NCBI GenBank assembly: GCA_907163375.1
Contig: CAJQUW010001101.1
Location: 62,001-126,000, forward strand
Direction: 5' to 3'
From: Prostheceraeus crozeri
Taxonomy: Eukaryota; Platyhelminthes; Polycladida; Euryleptidae
DNA length: 64,000 bases
Shown in pieces: positions 35,926 through 46,516 of this stretch (its first letter is position 1; every line of letters starts with the position of its first letter). A program made the position numbers and the translations under genes. Below the pieces are notes generated by a model. It made no database searches. It was not told where the DNA came from and worked only from the letters and a program-made list of their open reading frames with translations.

Positions 35926-36181
35926 CATAGAAATAGATTGTTTAACTGAAATTGACTAGAATGGAAATTGACTCAAGGTCGCGGCACATTCGGGGGAACT
36001 AAGTTGGGGCATGAATAACCAATGAAAAGCTTTGATTTACTCATGTGACTGATTCTAACCCAATGATGCAGACGTTGGCAGGTGCATCTAAGTGAAAATG
36101 CGTGCGATTTATGTGCCGTTATTGTGCATTGCATGAAACTTAATTTCCATTCTAGAGGTTTTATTGTTGTCAATTTCTGTG
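35926..36181 (-). mobile_element. hAT MITE family M, copy A
   Basis: The ends CATAGAAATAGATTG and, on the other strand, CACAGAAATTGACAAC form short terminal inverted repeats. The exact 8-mer CATCAAGG flanks both sides (35,918-35,925 and 36,182-36,189), the duplication size expected of hAT elements. It is 256 bp long, non-coding, and inverted relative to copy B 129 bp away. Short minus-strand open frames here are accidental. Confidence 0.9.
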
Positions 36182-36244
36182 CATCAAGGAGATGATGTCA
36201 GTTTGTCAGAAAACTGTGGCTACCATTCGGTTACACCCACATCA

Positions 36245-37050
36245 TTAAATTGTTTAATCGTGTAACTTTGCTAGAAGTGCATCCTGATTCAAAACAATGT
36301 CACATGCAGGCATAGAAATTGATAACAATAAAACCTCTAGAATGGAAGTAAAGCTTCATGCAATACACAAGTGGCACAAAATCGTCAGCATTACACTTAG
36401 ATACAATGTCAAGGTGTATGTTTGGGGTTAGAATTCCATACCTTGTGCAATCTAGCTTTTCATTGGTGGTTCATGACCCAAACTTAGTCCCCGGATGTTG
36501 CCTCGTCATTGAGTCCAACTTTCATTTAGTCCAACAATCAGATAAACAACAATCTATTTCTATGCATGCAGGAACTTATTAAGTGGACAAAAGGAAATCT
36601 TTAATACCTTGCAGAGATAGGAAAAATAGTCGTGCATCGCTTGCAGATGGCTGTGAATTCCTTCAAAATGCTGCGATCAGCACGATTCCTTCAGATTCGA
36701 AGAATTCAGATCACAAAAGACACACAAGTTTTCTCGATAATGTTGGTCCTTCCGATCATTATAAAAAAAGATAGCAGGTACACGAAAAATCGTTCACAAA
36801 CTTCTCTGTAGAACTTAGCATCGACTGTGTCTCTCTGCTGTATGATCCGGTTGATAACAGTCACTGAAACTTTGCACAATTTGGTGTGTTTAATGTTGAA
36901 GTGACTGCTCATTGTTCGATTGCTATGGCATTATGTCAGCAGATTGTGCCATTCCATTAACGTTACATGTTCTAATGTTTCCTTTCTAGTCAAACAGAAG
37001 AAGAGACGACCTGTCTAATTCTGTGGTTACACCACTCTCGATTAAACTCC
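36245..37050 (+). repeat. dispersed repeat D, copy 1, interrupted by MITE copy B (partner at 58.1 kb)
   Basis: Matches to 58,110-58,800 in order: TTGCTAGAAGTG; CACATGCAGG against CACATCGAGG; TATTAAGTGG; CAGAGATAGGAAAAA; TTCCTTCAGATTCGAAGAAT; CACAAGTTTTCTC; ATAATGTTGG; and at the far end TCTAATTCTGTGGTT. MITE copy B splits it at CATGCAGG. The minus strand from 36,912 has a coherent frame (INRIIQQRDTVDAKFYREV), so the repeat may derive from a coding element. Family unknown. Confidence 0.75.
36311..36564 (+). mobile_element. hAT MITE family M, copy B
   Basis: It begins CATAGAAATTGATAACAATA and ends CAATCTATTTCTATG. The exact 8-mer CATGCAGG flanks it (36,303-36,310 and 36,565-36,572). It is 254 bp, shares TTTTCATTGGTGGTTCATG and TAGTCCCCGGATG with copies A and C, and has no coding capacity. 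Confidence 0.92.
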
Positions 37051-37764
37051 TCATCTAATCACTCGTGTTGTGACCTTTAATATATTTCGTCAAGAAATGA
37101 CAACTTCTTTAGAGTTCATTGCAAGTTGCCCTTTCCATAGATCTTCACATGACTTGACTCCATCATGTGGGATGTAACTGTTACACGCTGTCAATCTTGT
37201 AACACAATTATGACACAAAAATAAATGTTTGAATTTAATTCTAAAAACAGACAAATGTTGTGTCAATTTGTCATTTACGGTTGACTACATGAAATCGACT
37301 TGTATTATCACTCCTAAGAGGACAATATCTCTCTAAATTACTTCCCTTTGGGAAAAAATTACATTCGCCTACTATCCCCGTTTCAATGCTTTTACATAAT
37401 ATTAGAACATTTAGAAACAGAAGCGACAATCGCATGTAAGCCGACAAGTAAGATTCAACACTGTCTCTATTTTGACATACAGAGAGAGAGATCAGGATAG
37501 TGATCAGATTACGAGTACGTCAGACAAAGCCCTTTCTTCTTTTTATGTATAAGTCGGAACATAAATTTGATATATGTCAAGAATATCCTATTTAGTAACT
37601 GCATATGTACCTCAGATATTATTAGATTGATAAAACATGGCTAAAAACGGATCTATATACCATTAATTCAGAATGTCTTTTGTCACCGTGCAGTAGTTGA
37701 CCACAACGGACATGCACGCCTACAGTCCTGAATTCTAACCTTTAAGACCTTTACCACAGCCACC
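37051..37764. other. unassigned AT-rich DNA
   Basis: Nothing recognised. It borders the GC-rich minisatellite with an abrupt composition change. Confidence 0.4.
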
Positions 37765-40700
37765 AAGGAGCGCGGAAGTGACGGCACAGGGGCGGCCGAG
37801 GCAGCTCCATGGAGCGCCAAAGTGATGGTACAGGGGCGACCCCATGGAGCGCGGAAATGACGGTACAGGGGCGGCCGGGGCAGCCCTATGGAGCGCGGAA
37901 GTGACGGTACAGTGGCAGCTCCATGGAGCGCGGAAGTGACGGTACAGGGGCGGCCGAGGCAGCTCCATGAAGCACAGAAGTGACAGTACAGGGGCAGCCC
38001 CATGGAGCGCCGAAGTGACAGTACAGGGGCAGCCCCATGGAGCGCGGAAGTGACGGTACAGTGGCAGCCCCATGGAGCGCGGAAGTGACGGTACAGGGGC
38101 GGCCGAGGCAGCTCCATGAAGCATCAGACGGTGAGCAGCACAGGGGCAGCCCCATGGAGCGCCGAAGTGACAGTACAGGGGCAGCCCCATGGAGCGCGGA
38201 AGTGACGGTACAGTGGCAGCCCCATGAAGCACAGAAGTGACAGTACAGGGGCAGCCCCATGGAGCGCCGAAGTGACAGTACAGGGGCAGCCCCATGGAGC
38301 GCGGAAGTGACGGTACAGGGGGCGGCCGAGGCAGCTCCATGAAGCACAGAAGTGACAGTACAGGGGCAGCCCCATGAAGCACAGAAGTGACAGTACAGTG
38401 GCAGCCCCATGGGAGCGGCGGGAAGTGACGGTACAGCAAGTGGGCAGCCCCATGAAGCAAACAGAAAGTGACCAGTTACAGGGGGCAGCCGCCCATGGTA
38501 AGGCAACAGAAGTGACAGTACAGTGGCAGCCCCATGGAGCGCCGAAGTGACGGTACAGTGGCAGCCCCATGGAGCGCCGAAGTGACAGTACAGTGGCAGC
38601 CCCATGGAGCGCGGAAGTGACGGTACAGTGGCAGCCCCATGAAGCACAGAAGTGACAGTACAGGGGGCTGCCGGGGCAGCTCCATAAGCACAGAGAGTGA
38701 CCAGTACAGGGGCAGCCACCCGATGGAAGCACCGAGAAAGTGACAAGTACAGGGGCAGCCCCTATGGAGCGCGGAAGTGAACGGTACAGTGGCCAGCGCC
38801 CATGAAGCACAGAAGTGACAGTACAGGGGGCGGCCGAGGCAGCTCCATGAAGCACAGAAGTGACAGTACAGGGGCAGCCCCATGAAGCACAGAAGTGACA
38901 GTACAGTGGCAGCCCCATGGAGCGCGGAAGTGACGGTACAGTGGCAGCCCCATGGAGCGCCGAAGTGACAGTACAGTGGCAGCCCCATGGAGCGCCGAAG
39001 TGACAGTACAGTGGCAGCCCCATGGAGCGCGGAAGTGACGGTACAGTGGGCAGCCCGACATGGAAGCACAGAAGTGACAGTACAGGGGGCGGCCGAGCAG
39101 CTCCAATGAAGCACAGAAGTGACAGGTACAGGGATGATATATCGTCAGGCCCCAATGAAAGCACAGAAGTGACAGTACAGTGGCAGCCCCATGGAGCGCG
39201 GAAGTGACGGTACAGGGGCAGCCCCATGGAGCGCCGAAGTGACGGTACAGGGGCAGCCCCATGGAGCGCGGAAGTGACGGTACAGGGGCGGCCGAGGCAG
39301 CTCCATGAAGCACAGAAGTGACGGTACAGTGGCAGCCCCATGAAGCACAGAAGTGACAGTACAGGGGGCGGCCCCATGAAGCACAGAAGTGACGGTACAG
39401 TGGCAGCCCCATGAAGCACAGAAGTGACGGTACAGGGGGCGGCCCCATGAAGCACAGAAGTGACGGTACAGTGGCAGCCCCATGGAGCGCGGAAGTGACG
39501 GTACAGGGGGCGGCCGAGGCAGCTCCATGAAGCACAGAAGTGACAGTACAGGGGGCGGCCCCATGAAGCACAGAAGTGACGGTACAGTGGCAGCCCCATG
39601 AAGCACAGAAGTGACGGTACAGGGGGCGGCCGAGGCAGCTCCATGAAGCACAGAAGTGACAGTACAGGGGCGGCCCCATGGAGCACAGAAGTGACAGTAC
39701 AGGGGCGGCCCCATGGAGCACAGAAGTGACAGTACAGGGGCAGCCCCATGAAGCACAGAAGTGACAGTACAGTGGCAGCCCCATGGAGCGCGGAAGTGAC
39801 GGTACAGTGGCAGCCCCATGAAGCACAGAAGTGACAGTACAGTGGCAGCCCCATGGAGCGCGGAAGTGACGGTACAGTGGCAGCCCCATGAAGCACAGAA
39901 GTGACAGTACAGGGGGCGGCCGAGGCAGCTCCATGAAGCACAGAAGTGACAGTACAGGGGCAGCCCCATGAAGCGCCGAAGTGACAGTACAGTGGCAGCC
40001 CCATGGAGCGCGGAAGTGACAGTACAGTGGCAGCCCCATGAAGCACAGAAGTGACAGTACAGGGGGCGGCCGAGGCAGCTCCATGAAGCACAGAAGTGAC
40101 AGTACAGGGGCAGCCCCATGAAGCACAGAAGTGACAGTACAGTGGCAGCCCCATGAAGCACAGAAGTGACAGTACAGTGGCAGCCCCATGGAGCGCCGAA
40201 GTGACAGTACAGTGGCAGCCCCATGGAGCGCGGAAGTGACAGTACACGGCTGGCAGCCCCGATGGAGGCGCGGAAGTGACAGTACAGTGAGCAGCCCCAT
40301 GGAGCGCCCGAAGTTGACGAGTACAGTGGTCAGCCTCCATGGAGCGCGGGAAGTGACAGTAACAAGTGGCAGCCCCATGGAGCGCGGAGCAGTGACAGTA
40401 CAGTGGCAAGCCCCATGGGGAGCGGCGGGAAGTGACGGTACAGTGGCAGCCCCATGGAGCGCGGAAGTGACAGTACAGTGGCAGCCCCATGGAGCGCGGA
40501 AGTGACGGTACAGGGGGCGGCCGAGGCAGCTCCATGAAGCACAGAAGTGACAGTACAGGGGCAGCCCCATGGAGCGCGGAAGTGACAGTACAGGGGCAGC
40601 CCCATGGAGCGCCGAAGTGACAGTACAGGGGCAGCCCCATGGAGCGCGGAAGTGACGGTACAGTGGCAGCCCCATGGAGCGCCGAAGTGACGGTACAGTG

Positions 40701-40862
40701 GCAGCCCCATGGAGCGCCGAAGTGACGGTACAGGGGCAGCCCCATGGAGCGCGGAAGTGACGGTACAGGGGCAGCCCCATGGAGCGCGGAAGTGACGGTA
40801 CAGGGGCGGCCGGGGCAGCACCATGGAGCAGGGGAGTGACGGTACAGCGGTGGCCGGGGCAG
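37765..40862. repeat. 3.1-kb GC-rich minisatellite, 35-bp unit with a 44-bp variant
   Basis: The basic 35-bp unit reads GAAGTGACGGTACAGTGG followed by CAGCCCCATGGAGCGCG, with an alternate form ending CCATGAAGCACA. A longer class replaces the middle with GGGGCGGCCGAGGCAGCTCC, giving 44-45 bp. Unit types alternate irregularly over roughly 80-90 copies. The minus strand is free of stops in all three frames for long distances, giving apparent proteins of up to 873 residues with a 35-residue period (MGLPLYCHF, GCHCTVTSALHGAA). These are by-products: the same repeat is read in three different frames and no splice or start signal supports them. Confidence 0.95.
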
Positions 40863-41811
40863 ACTTCTTGGAAAATCTTCCCGAGCCCATCAATGCGATT
40901 GACTCCCCTCTCACTTTTGAGCTGCTGAATTCTTAATAAAAGTAAATTTGCGTCCAACCCTCTACAACATAAATCACTCCAGAATTTAACAACAGAAAGA
41001 ATTTTAAAATGATGACCGGTCGGTCTCGAAACCTTTGTAAACGGCACATGCTCAGCGCCGGCCTCTAAATGCAAAAAGAGCGCTTTCTTCTCTCATGCAG
41101 TGTATACATAGTGACATTTGCATTTTCAAAATAATTCGGCTATTTCTCCTATATCGCAGTTTTTGGCATAATGAATTTATTTGAACATTTCCGAATATTT
41201 CAAGAACCCATGCTTGAGCAAAGTTCCTCATTTTTAGCTATTTAGCTCAATTTTAACTCAATTTTCGAAATTGACATTCAAATCAAATTTTAGCGGTAGT
41301 GACAACAATGAAATACATCTTTTGCTTTGAAGCGAAATTTTTAACCAACGCATCTTCGACATGTAGTGCGAACCAGTTTTAAAAAAGTTTTGATAGTTCC
41401 TCATTAGCATAAGTTTTGTCCAATTTTTCTTGCGCACGGCGCCACACCGTACATACACATCAAAACAGCAATATCTTGGTATCCATTGTTTTGAATCTTC
41501 TTGCACTGTCCGATGCCTGCTTCAATGTAAGTTCAAAGGACTCACAAAAACTGCAATTTACAATTGATCTATATTTCAACAGAGGTGACTTTTTCAACTT
41601 TAAAAATGGGCAGTGAAAAATCCGCAACGATATGCTTTCCAAGCGATGTTTCAAGAACGTACGATATAAATTAACGAAACAAGGACAATCATGCACAAGA
41701 GGGACATAAAAAATTGTATACGAAGAATATTAATAAGAACTAGACAGTAAAACTAATATAAGTGAATTTTTCAAGCTAAGCGGTGTGTATTATATCGATG
41801 AAATATTAATA
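40863..41811. other. unassigned DNA
   Basis: The minus strand at 41,400-41,600 has a broken but protein-like run (SFELTLKQASDSARRFKTMD then CVCTVWRRAQEKLDK after a frame change), which may be an old transposase relic. No family could be assigned. Confidence 0.35.
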
Positions 41812-42930
41812 CAGCGTTTCCAAAGTAAAATCTCTGAGAATCCGCGCAGGCCAAGTAAATCCGCGCAGATGGACCCTAACCTCCTATACATTGCAGTTTT
41901 AAGACCATATTTGTGATTTTCTGAATTTCATTTTCTTGCATATTCAAAAATGAATCCTACATAGTGATGTGCAACTTTTACTTTCAATCTTAAGTAGACT
42001 TTCGATGGAACCTGATTGGGTCACTATAACTGTTTCTATCAATAGGGTCAACATATTGTAACTAGTAGTACTAGTAGGTAACTATAAGCAAAGCGTAGTG
42101 TAGTAGGTACTGTATTTTAGGTAATAATCAAAGACTTCACAAAACAAAATGAACAAGAAACTATTCCGGTACCAATATCTCTCGAGTCAAGTGGCATGGG
42201 AATGTGACTACAACAAAAGGTCTTCATGATAATAATTGCAAAAAAATTCAAAAGTGGCCTCATGGTCCACGTTTTACTGCATTTCACGGTAACTGAGTGT
42301 GAAGGACATATAGCTTATCTGAATGTAGATGTACATATTGACAGAAAAATAAATCTTTTTTAAGAAAAATTGTATTCATCTATTGAATTTGTAACAACTT
42401 GAATTGAGGATGACGAGAAAATAGTCAGCACCAAGTGTCTTATCATTGTCTATGACACCTCGTATCCATCAGTGGTTCGGTCGAAGGCAAAGTTCTCTTC
42501 GAAGACGAAGTGGCGCCGCGATTATTCGCTGAGACCTTCCATACATAGCAATCACAAAGTGCGATGAACCGATGGGAAATGTATTTACCTAATATACGCA
42601 GGTATATCGTTCTCTCTTTTGGTTTGACTTCAGCTTTACCACTGCAACCTGATGAAGCAGACCTGATAAGTCCACGAAAATTTGTACATTTCTTTTATTT
42701 TATCTAACAAAAATTGTACTCTATCAAATGTACTACAGAAGCTGTACATTAGGTGAACAATGTCTAATTTGAAATGATTTCTGTGAAAAACACCACGCTA
42801 AGATTCAAAACATACTTAAAACTGAAAAAAGATTGTGACATCAATATTCCGCGCAGCTTCTCAATTTTCCGCGCTTCCGCGCTGAAATCGGCAAAACCGC
42901 GCAGCTGCGCGCTTACTTTTGGAAACGCTG
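41812..42930. mobile_element. non-autonomous transposon with CAGCGTTTCCAAA ends
   Basis: The left end CAGCGTTTCCAAAGTAA at 41,812 matches the minus-strand reading of the right end CAGCGTTTCCAAAAGTAA at 42,930 with one extra A. TTAATA directly abuts both ends (41,806-41,811 and 42,931-42,936). CCGCGCAG motifs are repeated near both termini. There is no recognisable transposase. A hammerhead-like Penelope motif near 42.65 kb suggests a second insertion inside it. Confidence 0.75.
42649..42679 (+). other. hammerhead-ribozyme-like core, Penelope-like element relic
   Basis: CTGATGA at 42,649-42,655 is followed after 20 bases by CGAAAA at 42,675. The intervening AGCAGACCTGATAAGTCCA can form a short GAC-GTC stem. 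CTGATGA-stem-GAAA is the conserved core of hammerhead ribozymes, which occur in the terminal repeats of Penelope-like elements. Flanking stems were not verified, so activity is not implied. Confidence 0.4.
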
Positions 42931-43288
42931 TTAATATGACTTTTAATGTGATGTTTATTGTAGAGACAATGATCTCTTATTTGCCTCTCTTGACAAGTCA
43001 CTCTCCCTATCTCTTGAAATTGATGAAAAAAATTCAAAAAAATTTGTAGTAATTAGCTATTCCTACAAAAGAATTCTGAACTTTTAACTGTTGCTTCATT
43101 CATCTGACAAAATACAGTGAAATGATAGAAATGATGAAAGAAGAAATTATCATACAATTCCAACAAAGCTCCTGACGCTTCTTTCATTTTTTTAGCCTTG
43201 TGACCCTGAGGAAACGTGAGCCGTGCACGTAGTTCCTAACATAAATTTCTTAGCCAACAAATCCCTCCTATGAAGACAATTCACCTAC

Positions 43289-43441
43289 TTTTGAAGCCTT
43301 GATGCGATGACGTCTTCTGTTTGCGGTAATCATGTTCATATTAGTCCGACAACATTCAGAAATGTCTGTTGCAAGTTTCAAACAGTCGATAAATGATTGG
43401 TATAAAAATAGTCGTCGGTCAACAACAAACTCCTTTCCATC
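43289..43441 (-). CDS. candidate 51-residue exon, host gene unknown
   Basis: The minus-strand donor GTAGGT follows base 43,289 and an AG precedes 43,441. The 153-bp exon is phase 0 at both ends and codes DGKEFVVDRRLFLYQSFIDC, then LKLATDISECCRTNMNMI, ending TANRRRHRIKASK. It is not classic coiled coil but is helical in character and protein-like. Three smaller phase-0 candidates lie just upstream and join in frame. The acceptor has a poor pyrimidine tract. Confidence 0.5.
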
Positions 43442-43609
43442 CTGACTGACTTAAGAGATGATCTAATTCTGACACCACGAGAAATGAAGTAGAAGAGAAC
43501 AACGTGAATGACATCTCACGCGGGAAACAATTACTGACTATTGGCTTCTGACACACAATTAGTTAGGAAGTTCTAAAAATAGTAGGTTAATCCGACATCG
43601 ACTTTCTAC

Positions 43610-43654
43610 CTCAGCGATATTGTATGTTTGACTATCGAGACAATTCCTACGCAG
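43610..43654 (-). CDS. candidate 15-residue exon, same series
   Basis: A strong acceptor, TTTTTCTATTCCTCTCAAAG, precedes base 43,654 and GTAGAA follows 43,610. The 45 bp code LRRNCLDSQTYNIAE in phase 0. Spliced to the next exon it reads NIAE then DGKEFVV. Confidence 0.45.
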
Positions 43655-43714
43655 CTTTGAGAGGAATAGAAAAAGCTATCAATTCAAAAGTCGTGTCTTG
43701 AACATCAATACTAC

Positions 43715-43762
43715 CTCCTTGTTATCTTGAAGGTTCTCCTTCCCAATCTGTCTGGGAATTCT
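43715..43762 (-). CDS. candidate 16-residue exon, same series
   Basis: The acceptor CACTCGCTCTCTACAAG is pyrimidine-rich and the donor is GTAGTA. The 48 bp code RIPRQIGKENLQDNKE in phase 0. Joined to the next candidate it reads LQDNKE then LRRNCLD. Confidence 0.45.
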
Positions 43763-43798
43763 CTTGTAGAGAGCGAGTGGGTGGGTGGATTAACTTAC

Positions 43799-43813
43799 TA
43801 TTATTGGATCAAC
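43799..43813 (-). CDS. candidate 15-bp microexon, same series
   Basis: GTTTTTCCATCAG precedes and GTAAGT follows a 15-bp phase-0 stretch coding VDPII. A further weak candidate (KNYISITAN, 43,866-43,892) follows a very strong acceptor, TTATTTTTTGCAG, but has a poor donor. Support is from splice signals only. Confidence 0.3.
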
Positions 43814-43892
43814 CTGATGGAAAAACGTATCATCAAAACTTGATTGTTAACAATTACACCCACACGTTCGCGGTAATTGATATGTAGTTCTT

Positions 43893-44919
43893 CTGCAAAA
43901 AATAATTAATACTGTGTCTGTTTAGAAAGTGGGGCTCTTCAATTGTAGTCTAAGTTCGCAAGTTTACAACTCACATTACTTCCAACTGGGAATATGAAGC
44001 CGTTAAATTTGTCATACGATGTCACAACGGGGTAGATATTAATGGCAATTCATCCAGAAAACTCATCAGCGAAAGACCCAAACAGTAAATGAAGCAAATT
44101 ATTGTTGTAGACAATTCCTCATTCCTCTGCTCAGCTGTGAGGATGGATTGATGGAAGTAATTGTAATTATCAGTTCTGCATTCTACTATATCGCAAGTAA
44201 TCTGTGTCCACATCGCAATGGTTGTTTCAAACAGTTGTAGAATTTGCACGCATAACACGTGGATATTCGAGATATGTTTTCATTCTTCATTTACAAAATT
44301 TTCACCCCTCTAGTACAGCTATGACATTGGTGGGCAACCAAGGTGGGGTAGTGGGGTTCTCGGGCCACCAATTTTAAAAGGCAATAGTAGGCTCACAATT
44401 ATTTTATTCCGTGATTTTTTACCGCTGCTGCTCCGTATACGTGTATATATCGTGGTCGTATTACATAAAAACTCTACATATAAATGTATACAGCAGTATT
44501 GCATGCAATTCATCTTATCGAATGACAATTCACGTTCTACAATTCCTTAGAACACCTATTCGCTCCTAGTATTGAAGAGAGAATAGGACTACAACAAATC
44601 ATGGAAGTTTTTCTTTTATGTAATGAAACGGTCATTTGACTTTTTTTGGTGACATGACTGACATAACCTTATTTCATCGAAAAACAACGGTCTGTAGGTC
44701 TGCAATGCAACTATCCGCCTGAAAGTCGCATAAGATATATTTATACTACAATTGTTCATGCTACATATTCCTGCGTGCACATATGTCACCCAAGCATATA
44801 CGGCTTTTAAAAACAGTCTATGGGCTGCACAAACGGTAGTCTCGCGCTGATGCTGATCGAGTACAAAATGAATCGCTGCAGTAGTATACACGTACGAATG
44901 AAATTCAGCAAGAATATTT
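43893..44919. other. presumed intron DNA
   Basis: A minus-strand frame at 44,022-44,258 (ILQLFETTIAMWTQITC, then LTAEQRNEELSTT) is protein-like, with a good acceptor before CTGAGCAG, but no donor in frame was found. Nothing else recognised. Confidence 0.35.
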
Positions 44920-45690
44920 GAAAAATATGTTGGCCTGTGAAATCATGCGGTTGGACTCCTTCATACCGAGATTAGGTCTACTTAATGATTATACCACGTT
45001 CTATATTGTATTTTCCTCCACCAATTTCTGCAGATTTTGTAAGAGTTGATATTCTTAGAATTCTTGGTTTTGCTCTCACTACAAATCTTTGCTGGGAGGC
45101 ACAAATCAAAGACGTTTTAAAAAAGGCCTCGCGTCGTTTGTACATAATCCGTTGTTTACGTGATTCTTTGTGTAAAAACGATTTAATATCTGTTTATCAC
45201 GCAATCATCACAGCCTTGTTTATATATGCTTCTCCTGTATATGGTAATTTGTCTCTAGTTTTATTAAGTAAATTGAATCGCTTTCAGAAGAGGACTCATC
45301 GCTTGATTTGCGGTCGTCATTGCTCGTGTAACATGTTTGACGATATCTCAGATACAATTCTTCAATGTGGATTAAAATTGCTGCTGAATTGTGAAAATCC
45401 GTGTCATCCGCTTAGCACGTTCGTACCTAATCGTTTGTTGTATACTAGACATTTTATGTTACCAGTAGTATCACACACTGCAAGGCGTTCGAATTCATTT
45501 TTTCCATGGTTTTGTGCAAGGTCAAATGAGCTTATGTGTAAATACTAGAATTTTTCTTGTAAGTATCAGATATTATTTGTCTTTTACGTGATATGAATCC
45601 TGTCAGCGTTTGCGCATTACTTTTCTCTGTATTTATCGATTTTCATTATTTCAAATATATACACTTTTTCTCTTCTCTTCTCTTCTCTTA
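44920..45690 (+). mobile_element. 5'-truncated LINE fragment, plus strand
   Basis: The frame at 44,985-45,548 codes the thumb and C-terminal part of a reverse transcriptase: LRILGFALTTNLCWEAQIKD, KKASRRLYIIRCLRDSL and RSNSFFPWFCARSNEL are typical of CR1/Rex-like LINEs. A relic of the preceding motif (CEIMRLDSF) is visible from about 44,930 in another frame. After the stop, a 3' UTR of about 120 bp ends in a CTCTT microsatellite at 45,667-45,690. The catalytic palm is absent. It differs in sequence from the 5.5-8.1 kb LINE. Confidence 0.8.
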
Positions 45691-45972
45691 ATATAGCCTA
45701 TTCCTATAACATATAATTTAATATAGCCTATTCCTATAACATATAACTTAATATAGCCTATTCCTATAACATATAACTTAATATAGCCTATTCCTATAAC
45801 ATATAACTTAATATAGCCTATTCCTATAACATATAACTTGATATAGCCTATTCCTATAACATATAACTTAATATAGCCTATTCCTATAACATATAACTTG
45901 ATATAGCCTATTCCTATAACATATAACTTGATATAGCCTATTCCTATAACATATAACTTGATATAGCCTATT
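45691..45972. repeat. 30-bp minisatellite, 9.4 units, abutting a LINE tail
   Basis: Nine 30-bp units of ATATAGCCTATTCCTATAAC plus ATATAACTTA run from 45,691, then a 12-base partial. The first unit has ATTTA at its end; the last base is A or G in later units, with G dominating towards the right. Because 30 is a multiple of three, the minus strand gives a repetitive 145-residue frame (GYIKLYVIGI) that is not a gene. Confidence 0.95.
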
Positions 45973-45975
45973 ATA

Positions 45976-46516
45976 TAAGGTTCATTGAAGCGTGGTTTAT
46001 TACGTAGTAAAGCATTGAATATCATGTGAATTAGCATAAACTCGCAGGTGATGGCCATTTTGCGTCTATGCGAGAAGATATTCATCACGAAAGGAGCATG
46101 GTTGGATCATTCGAATGTGAATTTTAGTGTCATCATGTTGTTTATTTAGTTAGTAATTAATGGTTTTGCAAATTCAAAAAAGGATCCCTCACTCTGAGAT
46201 GCATCTCTCAAAGGTCGAAGTCGTAGTGAGTCATCTTCACATCACTGATTCAAGTAACGTCAACAGTTCACTTTGTCCGATCAAATCCTTCCGTGGCGGA
46301 CTGAAATATCTGCACCAGGCCTCCAATGACGCTATCCTGACGCTGAAGAAGTTCAAATTTTGACTTGTTGTATTTCTGCTTATTCTTTGTACTGTCTTCT
46401 AGCATACGAATATGCAGATATATCAGCACCGGTGGCGGACCACCACTCCCCCCAATATGTTCCGGCGGATCACGCGTTGCCCACCACTGAGCTAAGGGGT
46501 AATCAATAAAAATATA
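45976..46516. other. unassigned DNA
   Basis: A 67-residue plus-strand frame (46,160-46,363, MVLQIQKRIPHSEMHL) is unrecognised. A tRNA-like ACCACTGAGCTAAGGGG near 46,480 lacks a B box. Confidence 0.35.

Noticed and set aside
35973-36173. 66-residue minus-strand frame
   Set aside because: It lies wholly inside hAT MITE copy A, which is non-coding in all three copies.
37735-41074. Minus-strand proteins of 241-873 residues
   Set aside because: They are readings of one 35-bp repeat in three frames; stop-free length comes from the unit, not from selection.
45651-46088. 145-residue repetitive minus-strand frame
   Set aside because: Product of a 30-bp minisatellite, which keeps frame because 30 is a multiple of three.
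46424-46500. Possible tRNA on the minus strand
   Set aside because: An A-box-like TTAGCTCAGTGGTGGG is present but no B box or closing stems.
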